From Bacteroidia bacterium (GTDB lineage Bacteria > Bacteroidota > Bacteroidia > Cytophagales > Cyclobacteriaceae), in contig JAENVX010000104.1 of assembly GCA_016650355.1 (NCBI GenBank), forward strand, positions 1 through 12,346: a stretch of DNA of 12,346 nt. Direction: 5' to 3'. Position numbers and translations under genes: made by a program. The notes beneath the pieces were generated by a model. It was not told where the DNA came from. It did not search any database and saw only the letters and a program-made list of their open reading frames with translations. The first letter of the stretch is position 1; each line of letters opens with the position of its first letter. Positions 6,862 to 12,346 of the stretch are shown here, piece by piece.

Positions 6862-6966
6862 TTAATAAAGTTCAACTATTTTTTGCGAAGATGCCTAGAA
6901 TTTTATAAAACATAAAGAGGTACTCCAATTGAGTGTATTTATGTTTCTAACCCATTAACCGAGTAG

Positions 6967-6974
6967 TATATTTA
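6967..6974 (+). promoter_or_regulatory. Candidate -7 promoter element (TATATTTA) of the deoxynucleoside kinase gene
   Basis: TATATTTA ends only 4 bases before the GTG start at 6979, and TTTC at 6944-6947 lies 19 bases upstream as a poor -33 match. If it is real, transcription would begin at or just after the GTG, implying a leaderless message or a start codon further downstream. It is the same octamer as at 265 and 11506. Confidence 0.35.
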
Positions 6975-6978
6975 CCCT

Positions 6979-7626
6979 GTGAATTTACCTAAACACATTG
7001 CCGTTTCCGGAAATATTGGTTCCGGAAAAACAACCCTGGCCAAAAAGCTTTCCAAACACTATGGGTGGACGCCACTCTATGAATCCGTAGATAACAATCC
7101 TTACCTGAAAGATTTCTATGAGGATATGGCGCGCTGGGCTTTTCATCTTCAGATTTATTTTCTGAACAGCAGGTTTAATCAGGTGCATCAAATACGCGCA
7201 AGCGAACGCACCATTATTCAGGATAGAACCATCTATGAAGATGCTCACATTTTTGCAGCGAATCTTCATAAAAGCAAACACATTAGCGATCGCGACTATC
7301 AAAGTTACCTGGACATTTTTAATTCCATGATCAATTTTGTAAAACCTCCTGACTTGCTTATTTATTTGAAGGCAGATATTCCAAAACTGGTGCAACAAAT
7401 TCAAAAGCGCAACCGTGATTTTGAATACAATATCAAACTTGAATATTTGCGAACGCTGAACGAGCATTATGAAACGTGGATCAGTCAGTATAAATTAGGT
7501 AAGCTGTTGATTGTCGATGTCAACCATATGGATTTTGTTGATCGCATTGAAGATTTTTCTGATATCGTTGGAAGAATTGATTTAGAGCTGAATAATTTGT
7601 TTGGGAGCCTGACAGCAGGACAATAA
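6979..7626 (+). CDS. Deoxynucleoside kinase (dAK/dGK/dCK family)
   Basis: A 215-residue P-loop kinase that transfers phosphate from a nucleoside triphosphate to the 5'-OH of a deoxynucleoside for dNTP salvage in the cytoplasm. Visible motifs are Walker A GNIGSGKT (11-18), the substrate-site Glu35 in 'YESVDNNPYL', 'HLQIYFLNSRF' (56-66) with the substrate-base Gln58, the DRTIYED motif (82-88) with the catalytic-site Asp82/Arg83, and the basic lid 'KRNRDFE' (143-149). Length agrees with bacterial deoxyadenosine/deoxyguanosine kinases; which base is preferred cannot be decided. The start is GTG, two codons before KHIAVSGNIG, and no better ATG precedes the P-loop. A 160-codon antisense frame over it is a shadow. 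It is divergent from gldB and has no obvious partner. Confidence 0.9.
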   Translation: MNLPKHIAVSGNIGSGKTTLAKKLSKHYGWTPLYESVDNNPYLKDFYEDMARWAFHLQIYFLNSRFNQVHQIRASERTIIQDRTIYEDAHIFAANLHKSKHISDRDYQSYLDIFNSMINFVKPPDLLIYLKADIPKLVQQIQKRNRDFEYNIKLEYLRTLNEHYETWISQYKLGKLLIVDVNHMDFVDRIEDFSDIVGRIDLELNNLFGSLTAGQ

Positions 7627-7657
7627 GCGGAAGAAGGGGAATTTCCAGACCCCGCTT
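7625..7657 (+). terminator. Candidate terminator after the deoxynucleoside kinase gene
   Basis: AAGCGG (7625-7630), starting within the TAA stop, pairs with CCGCTT (7652-7657). The 21-base loop contains G- and C-runs that could form an inner stem, and a T-rich stretch (cattattatttg) follows. It would isolate the kinase from the toxin-antitoxin pair. The long loop keeps confidence low. Confidence 0.4.
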
Positions 7658-7685
7658 CATTATTATTTGTAACTTTAACTCAATA

Positions 7686-7916
7686 ATGGACACTAAAGAG
7701 AAGTATACAATTATCGAGAAGGTGATGAAAACAGAAGACGAAGCTGTGCTTAACCAGATAAAGGAAATTCTGGAATTCAATGAAGAAACTTTCTGGAAAG
7801 ACATTAATTCTGCCCTAAAGGCATCACTTGAAAGGGGTTTAGATCAAAGTGATAGACAAGAAGGGATTCCGCATGAAGAAGTGATGAGCTCCTTAAAAAC
7901 AAGAAGGAGAATATGA
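7686..7916 (+). CDS. Putative antitoxin of a ParE/RelE-type toxin-antitoxin module
   Basis: A 76-residue, charged, largely helical protein. The N-terminal half (TIIEKVMKTEDEAVLNQIKE) is a helix pair, followed by an acidic mid-region (EFNEETFWKDINSALKASLERGL) and a basic tail (SLKTRRRI). Position, size and the ATGA overlap with the following RelE/ParE-fold gene point to the antitoxin role: binding and neutralising the toxin and probably repressing the shared promoter. I see no clear ribbon-helix-helix or helix-turn-helix motif, so the DNA-binding type is undecided. Similar small proteins precede plasmid-stabilisation-type toxins in many Bacteroidota. A loosely promoter-like TATTATTTG lies at 7660-7669, shortly before the ATG; no operator palindrome is evident. 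Confidence 0.65.
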   Translation: MDTKEKYTIIEKVMKTEDEAVLNQIKEILEFNEETFWKDINSALKASLERGLDQSDRQEGIPHEEVMSSLKTRRRI

Positions 7917-8152
7917 TTCGGAATGTCATCTGGACTCCTGAGGCTACAGAGACATTCAATAACAACCTTGATTATTTGGAGAAAGAGTGGGATTTGAAAG
8001 TCAGTGATCAATTCACCGAAAGAGCCCACAGCGTAATTTTAAAAATCTCTCAAAACCCAAAACTATATGCGTGTGTTGATAGAAAAACGAATCTCTTTCG
8101 TTCGGTTAGCTTTTGGAATAACTATCAAGATCCAGAAAAAATGCCAGTATAA
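7913..8152 (+). CDS. ParE/RelE-family toxin, apparently shortened by an internal deletion
   Basis: The 79 residues start as a typical ParE/RelE toxin: 'VIWTPEATETFNNNLDYLEKEW' in outline (5-26), a long helix (33-45), then 'SQNPKLYACVDRKTN' (46-60). They end with the family's last strand and tail 'SFWNNYQDPEKMP'. Family members are usually 95-100 residues. What is missing is the middle beta-hairpin, normally like 'vlTKHnsLyYrv..neIeLl', between about Val65 and Ser66. The reading frame is open through the junction (near base 8107), so this is an in-frame loss of roughly 18-20 codons, not a frameshift. Losing core strands and active-site residues probably leaves it inactive; a naturally short subfamily is the alternative. 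An AGGAG (7905-7909) sits 3 bases before the ATG, inside the antitoxin gene. Confidence 0.7.
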   Translation: MIRNVIWTPEATETFNNNLDYLEKEWDLKVSDQFTERAHSVILKISQNPKLYACVDRKTNLFRSVSFWNNYQDPEKMPV

Positions 8153-8191
8153 AATAGGTAGAGACAAAACATCTTGCGGTTCTGCCTATTT
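8152..8191. terminator. Bidirectional terminator hairpin between toxin and DUF4249 genes
   Basis: AAATAGGTAGAG (8152-8163) pairs with TTCTGCCTATTT (8180-8191) as a 12-bp stem with two G-T wobbles and a 16-base loop. It lies between convergent genes and overlaps the stop codons of both, including TAG of the DUF4249 gene at 8186-8188. The AT-rich stem bases give T-rich tails in both directions. Confidence 0.5.
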
Positions 8192-9070
8192 CAATTCAAC
8201 AACAGACGAACTATATCCCGCAAAAATCCCCAATCCATTTTCAATGTTGGTAAATATCTGAACCGGTTGTGCAAATGGATCTCCACTTGTATTATTTTGC
8301 AAGCTTTGCGCGACAAAATACCTGAAGTACTCTTCTGTTACACTTTGAAGCACTACTCTTACCCGTGGAGGGTTTTCTGGATAGATACGATATGACCTCA
8401 GTTTGATCCGGAAAACATAATTCTTTCCATTAAATAGGTTGTCCTTCAGTAGCTTACTCGCTCCATTGGAATTGTCATTGTTCATGGCTGGATCCACAGG
8501 CTCCACAAACAAATTTTCTACATAGCGAATAGTGTCTTGGTTATAGACGTAAAAGCCATCGCGTAATACTTTAACTTCATAAAAATTTTTTGTCTCGCCA
8601 GGATCTTTAAAGGTGATGCTCATCTCAACCGCTTCGCCTTGTGACTTAAACGCTGAGGAATCCACATCCAAAGAAGTGATAGGCACCGCAATAGGCGATA
8701 GGCTAGCCGCTTTGAGCAATTTATCTTTAACTTTTACCTGAACAGAATAAAATTCACCAGACGTGGGTTTTGTTTTACCCTTGTACGTGTATTGAAAGAA
8801 TCTGTCGGGTGAACCACTTAACGTTTCAATCACGTGATCATTTTGATCCAGAATGTTCACTTCAGCATCTCTAACTGGGTCGAACGATCCAAATCTGGAA
8901 TCCAGAATATTTCGGCTATAAGAGACATGCACTTGCCACACACTGTCTGGCGAAAAAAGTGAGTTGACTACAACCCAGGGTTTATCAAGAGGAATATCAA
9001 AGTCCACAATGGTTGTGCAGGCTGTTCCAATTGCCGTAAGCGTAATCAAGACAAAAGCTTTCCTCGTCAT
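8186..9070 (-). CDS. DUF4249 domain-containing lipoprotein
   Basis: A 294-residue protein with a short lipoprotein signal; Cys18 follows Gly-Thr-Ala, a slightly unusual lipobox because -3 is Gly rather than Leu. The mature part opens with 'TTIVDFDIPLDKPWVVVNSLF', described in outline, then beta-rich segments typical of DUF4249: 'VHVSYSRNILD', 'AEVNILDQND', 'SGEFYSVQVKV', and a late 'VTEEYFRYFVAQSLQNNT...DPFAQPVQIFTNIENGLGIFAGY' type block near 237-285. DUF4249 proteins are found in Bacteroidota, typically beside a TonB-dependent receptor, and are presumed surface or outer-membrane lipoproteins helping to capture the receptor's substrate; none is firmly characterised to my knowledge. It starts 4 bases after the receptor's stop, so the two form a pair transcribed together. 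Confidence 0.85.
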   Translation of the reverse strand: MTRKAFVLITLTAIGTACTTIVDFDIPLDKPWVVVNSLFSPDSVWQVHVSYSRNILDSRFGSFDPVRDAEVNILDQNDHVIETLSGSPDRFFQYTYKGKTKPTSGEFYSVQVKVKDKLLKAASLSPIAVPITSLDVDSSAFKSQGEAVEMSITFKDPGETKNFYEVKVLRDGFYVYNQDTIRYVENLFVEPVDPAMNNDNSNGASKLLKDNLFNGKNYVFRIKLRSYRIYPENPPRVRVVLQSVTEEYFRYFVAQSLQNNTSGDPFAQPVQIFTNIENGLGIFAGYSSSVVELK

Positions 9071-9074
9071 ACAC

Positions 9075-11456
9075 TTAAAATTTAAAACTGTAGGTAATGG
9101 ATGGTATTACAGGAAACAATGAGTATTGAACGAACTTTTTGCTGCCTGGGGAGAATGGGTTATCATGGCGATACTCAAGATTGATAAAAAATGGATTTAG
9201 CCGATTGTATGCATTATACACAGCAAGCGCCCACTTACGTTGACCCCACTTTTTGTCTTTCCACCAACTGAAACTCAAATCGAGGCGGTGATAGCTTCTC
9301 ATCCGAAACGAATTTCGGTCGCCATAATAAGTAGCTTCACTATTGCCATAGCTAAATGGCGAATTGTAATTGCTGGAAGCGCTTTCATAAGTTGCAATTG
9401 GTAATGTTATAGCGTTTCCCGTTCCATACACCCACGCCATTGAAAAGTCCATCCGTTTGTTCCATTCGTGCGTCATTGCCAGGCTTATGTCGTGCCGCCT
9501 GTCGTACTTATATGCATATTCTTTTCCGAAATTTAATTCGTCAAATTGACGAACAGCCTTCGACAATGTATAGCCTAACCAGCCTGTAACCGCTCCGGTT
9601 TTTTTTTGTATGAGTACCTCCATGCCAAGACTTTCCCCTTCGCCATTTGTTGCTACCTTATCTTGCCAATCACCTTCTATGTTAAGATAGCTTGCTCCGT
9701 CTTTATACTCAATTAGGTTATACATTTTTTTATAGTAACCTTCCAGGCTAAATTCAAATTGCGATTTGTAGGTCTTGGCAAATCCTATGGCGACTTGTTT
9801 TGCTTGCTGCGGCCGGATACGTGCTGTGCTCGGAACCCAAAGATCGGTGGGCAGCCCAATGCCCACGTTGGTGAGCAGGTGGATGAATTGGGTCATACTG
9901 GAATAAGATGCTTTAAAAGAAAAATCATCCGACAATAAAAACCGCGAGGAGATACGTGGTTGAATAGAATAATACCACTCATTCTCCACTGCAAAAGCAG
10001 AAGCGTGAACACCTGCATTTAGTTTAAGTCGTTGACTGATCTTCCAATCGTCTTCAGCATACACAGCGGCTTCGTAAGCACTTGTGGGGTTAGCTCCTAA
10101 TGTTGTGTCACCTTCATCGGAAGAGCGGAACGCCAAAACACCTGGCGAAAAGCGATGCCAAATATTGTTTGCCCCAAAACGGATAAAATGATTTGGACTT
10201 GGTAAATAATCGAAATCAACTTTGGCTGCCCAATCGCGAATGCCGGAATGATAGAGGATGCCTGAAAAATATTCTTCAGAGATGCTTGGAGTATTCTGAG
10301 TCTCCTGAAATTTTTGAGAGATGTCAAAAAGATAGCGACTATACGTAGTTGTTACGTTGCTAAAAAGTTTAGGGCCAAATACATGATTCCATCTTGCAGC
10401 CGTAATAACATTTCCCCAACGCAAACTAAATTGATCATCAGTTTTTGTAGAGATCGTATCGTATGTATCAGTGTATTTAGATTTCGCGTATGCTTTGTCG
10501 TTGCCGAGGTAGGTGCTGAAGTAAAGTCGGTTTCGTGGATTAAGGATATGATTTAGCTTTAGATTAAGGTCATAGAAGTAGTAACCTGCGGTTGTCTGGC
10601 TTCCTTCTCTCTTAGCTTGCGCCCTAATGATAGGCTGGGCAAGTACATCAATGTATGTTCTCCTGGCTGATACTATAAAAGATGTTTTGTCTTTATTAAT
10701 GGGTCCCTCTACAGTCACCTTAGCTGAGATACTTCCTATCGAGCCCTCTCCCTTTACCTTTTTCATATTGCCTTCCTTCATATTGATGTCTATCACAGAA
10801 GAAAGTCGGCCACCGTAGCGCGCAGGGAAACCACCTTTAATTAGTTCCACATGGTTGATGGCATCGGCATTGAAAACAGAAAAGAACCCAAATAAATGAG
10901 AAGCATTGTAAATAGGAACGCCATCCAGTAACATCAGGTTTTGATCGGGGCCACCACCGCGCACATAAAGCCCTGTACTCCCTTCATTACCTGATTGAAC
11001 ACCAGGCATTAATTGAAGGACTTTTAGAATATCCGTTTCACCCATAAAGGCAGGCAAGGCTTTGATCTGTTCGATGGGAACACTTAAGGTGCTCATCTTG
11101 GTTGATTCATGAATAGGATCTGCTTTGGTACCACGCACAACAACTTCATTCAATACTGTTGAACTTTGTAAGTTGATAATGATCACAGTATCGCGCTTGA
11201 GAAAAAATTGCATTGTTGTTGGTTGATAGCCAACATAGCTATAGATCAATGAAATCGAGTCTTTAGGAAGTGTTAAACTGTAAAATCCGTGTGTGTTAGC
11301 CGAACTCCCGGATGAGGTTTTTAAATGTAAAAGTGTTGCCCCAATCAGACTTTCGCCTGTTTCAGCATCTTTTATATAGCCACTTATCGTAAATTTTTGG
11401 GCTTGTGATGAGAATGCCAAAATGATCAGAAACAGCAAACCAATTATTTTTCTCAT
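9075..11456 (-). CDS. TonB-dependent outer-membrane receptor with N-terminal carboxypeptidase-regulatory-like domain
   Basis: A 793-residue receptor. Signal peptide 1-20 (ends SSQAQ). Residues ~22-97 form a CarboxypepD_reg-like beta-sandwich (ISGYIKDAETGESLIGATL ... YVGYQPTTMQF). A plug domain spans ~115-228, with 'LPAFMGETDILKVLQLMPGV', 'STGLYVRGGGPDQNLMLLDGVPIYN' in outline, and 'FPARYGGRLSSVIDI'. The remainder is the 22-strand barrel, ending with an aromatic terminal strand (SITYSFKF). It imports an unknown ligand across the outer membrane using TonB energy. It is a short receptor (not SusC-length, ~1000), and its partner is DUF4249 rather than SusD, so glycans are not specifically indicated. 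No sigma/anti-sigma regulator is adjacent. It shares a 79-base spacer with the divergent dehydrogenase. Confidence 0.93.
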   Translation of the reverse strand: MRKIIGLLFLIILAFSSQAQKFTISGYIKDAETGESLIGATLLHLKTSSGSSANTHGFYSLTLPKDSISLIYSYVGYQPTTMQFFLKRDTVIIINLQSSTVLNEVVVRGTKADPIHESTKMSTLSVPIEQIKALPAFMGETDILKVLQLMPGVQSGNEGSTGLYVRGGGPDQNLMLLDGVPIYNASHLFGFFSVFNADAINHVELIKGGFPARYGGRLSSVIDINMKEGNMKKVKGEGSIGSISAKVTVEGPINKDKTSFIVSARRTYIDVLAQPIIRAQAKREGSQTTAGYYFYDLNLKLNHILNPRNRLYFSTYLGNDKAYAKSKYTDTYDTISTKTDDQFSLRWGNVITAARWNHVFGPKLFSNVTTTYSRYLFDISQKFQETQNTPSISEEYFSGILYHSGIRDWAAKVDFDYLPSPNHFIRFGANNIWHRFSPGVLAFRSSDEGDTTLGANPTSAYEAAVYAEDDWKISQRLKLNAGVHASAFAVENEWYYSIQPRISSRFLLSDDFSFKASYSSMTQFIHLLTNVGIGLPTDLWVPSTARIRPQQAKQVAIGFAKTYKSQFEFSLEGYYKKMYNLIEYKDGASYLNIEGDWQDKVATNGEGESLGMEVLIQKKTGAVTGWLGYTLSKAVRQFDELNFGKEYAYKYDRRHDISLAMTHEWNKRMDFSMAWVYGTGNAITLPIATYESASSNYNSPFSYGNSEATYYGDRNSFRMRSYHRLDLSFSWWKDKKWGQRKWALAVYNAYNRLNPFFINLEYRHDNPFSPGSKKFVQYSLFPVIPSITYSFKF

Positions 11457-11505
11457 ACAAGCCTGGCGAATAGACGATAGTCAACGTAACTATTTATTCC
11501 CTTAT

Positions 11506-11513
11506 TATATTTA
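11506..11513 (+). promoter_or_regulatory. Candidate -7 promoter element (TATATTTA) of the zinc alcohol dehydrogenase gene
   Basis: TATATTTA lies 22 bases before the ATG at 11536, within the 79-base spacer between divergent genes. It is the third copy of this octamer placed directly upstream of a plus-strand gene in the window. No clear -33 TTG is seen. Confidence 0.4.
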
Positions 11514-11535
11514 AAAGCAATATTAATATCTGTTT

Positions 11536-12346
11536 ATGAAAGCGCTCACATTCCACGGCAAAGAGACTGTAGTTTATGAATCGGTTGATGATCCAAATCT
11601 TCTCTCCCCTAAAGATGCCATTGTTCGGGTAAAGATATGCGCCATCTGCGGGTCTGATCTTCATGTTTATCATGAACATGAAAAAGGGCTGGATCATGGT
11701 ACCGTTATGGGCCATGAATTTGCCGGAGAAATTGTAGAGACAGGTAAAGAAGTAAAGTTACATCGGAAGGGTGATTTGGTGATGAGCCCTTTCACCACCA
11801 GCTGTGGAGAATGTTTTTATTGTAAGATTGGTCTCACTTGCAGATGTGTTCTTGGACAACTCTATGGATGGGTAGAAAACGGGAAAGGTTTGCAAGGTGC
11901 ACAAGCTGAGTTTGTAAGAGTCCCAATGGCAGATTCAACACTCAAGAAAATTCCTGAAGGTGTTTCTCTCGAAGAAGGTTTAATGCTGGGAGATATTATT
12001 TCAACAGGATTTTTTTGTTCGCATCAGGCGGACATTAAACCTAAAAATAGTTATGCAGTTATTGGTTGCGGACCCATTGGCCTGATGGCAATTTTGGGGG
12101 CGATTGAATATGGAGCGGAAAAGATTTATGCAATTGACTCGGTGGAGGATCGGTTGGCTCATGCAGAAAAATTCGGAGCGATACCAATTCATACCTCAAA
12201 GCAGAATGCCGTTGAAGTCATAAAGGAAAACACACAAGGCCGTGGTGCAGATGCAGTGATGGAAGCAGTTGGTAATTACAGCGCAGCAAAGCTTGCTTAT
12301 GATCTTATTAGACCTGGCGGAATTATTTCGCAGGTAGGTGTTTGCA
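11536..12346 (+). CDS. Zinc-dependent alcohol dehydrogenase family protein, 3' end outside window
   Basis: The first 270 codons of a medium-chain dehydrogenase/reductase; the gene continues past the right edge. The N-terminal GroES-like domain has the catalytic-zinc ligands Cys38 (in CAICGSDLH) and His60-Glu61 (MGHEFAGE), with Asp153 as a probable fourth ligand. The structural-zinc loop has Cys90, Cys93, Cys96 and Cys104 (CX2CX2CX7C). The Rossmann domain starts with GCGPIG (177-182), and Asp201 at the end of the next strand suggests NAD rather than NADP. The segment 'LMLGDIISTGFF' resembles glutathione-independent formaldehyde-dehydrogenase-type members, which are usually ~390 residues, but the missing C-terminus prevents a finer call. 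Substrate unknown. It is divergent from the TonB receptor gene; sharing a promoter region does not prove common function. Confidence 0.9.
   Translation, partial: MKALTFHGKETVVYESVDDPNLLSPKDAIVRVKICAICGSDLHVYHEHEKGLDHGTVMGHEFAGEIVETGKEVKLHRKGDLVMSPFTTSCGECFYCKIGLTCRCVLGQLYGWVENGKGLQGAQAEFVRVPMADSTLKKIPEGVSLEEGLMLGDIISTGFFCSHQADIKPKNSYAVIGCGPIGLMAILGAIEYGAEKIYAIDSVEDRLAHAEKFGAIPIHTSKQNAVEVIKENTQGRGADAVMEAVGNYSAAKLAYDLIRPGGIISQVGVC

Noticed and set aside
6985..7467. 160-codon open frame antisense to the deoxynucleoside kinase
   Set aside because: It lies wholly opposite a well-supported kinase gene, has no family resemblance and no start context; it is a codon-bias shadow.
8067..8261. Alternative +1 frame that might restore a full-length toxin by frameshift
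   Set aside because: The other frame's translation does not supply the missing ParE/RelE strand, while the true C-terminus is already in frame; an in-frame deletion explains the data better.

Overview
The window looks like chromosomal DNA of a Bacteroidota member, most likely a Cytophagia/Cytophagales-type bacterium. The evidence is a GldB gliding lipoprotein, a TonB-dependent receptor paired with a DUF4249 lipoprotein, a Bacteroidota-type deoxynucleoside kinase, AT-rich spacers, weak Shine-Dalgarno signals, and repeated TATATTTA boxes resembling the Bacteroidota -7 element (TAnnTTTG). No tRNA, rRNA, CRISPR array, insertion sequence or prophage gene is visible. No stretch longer than 300 bases lacks a gene; the largest spacer (4978-5140) is 163 bases.

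Layout. Bases 2-1156 (+) hold the 3' end of a 2H-phosphoesterase/2'-5' RNA ligase-like gene and an exported TolB/PD40-type beta-propeller protein. On the minus strand follow an exported protein with two YCII domains (1224-1877) and a tight three-gene unit read from 4977 down to 1980: a Bacteroidota lipoprotein, a class V aminotransferase and an EamA/DMT transporter, with junctions of 1 and 3 bases. A small unknown gene (5141-5407, +) lies divergent to that unit. It converges on a two-gene minus-strand unit, gldB followed by a VOC/glyoxalase-fold protein, which overlap by ATGA. Divergent from gldB is a deoxynucleoside kinase (6979-7626, +), then an antitoxin and a ParE/RelE-type toxin (7686-8152, +) that looks internally shortened. 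The right end has a minus-strand TonB-dependent receptor plus DUF4249 lipoprotein (11456 down to 8186) and, divergent from it, a zinc alcohol dehydrogenase running off the right edge (11536-12346, +).

How the genes fit together. Most units look like independent housekeeping or envelope functions: gliding/secretion (GldB), outer-membrane uptake (receptor + DUF4249), nucleoside salvage, and PLP-dependent amino-acid chemistry next to an exporter. I see no clearly new multi-gene system. The points most worth a second look are the apparently crippled toxin beside an intact-looking antitoxin, a GC-rich 21-base perfect hairpin that exactly encodes seven codons of the linker between the two YCII domains, a second perfect hairpin inside the VOC gene, the lipoprotein/aminotransferase/transporter unit, and a small unknown protein of distinctive composition.
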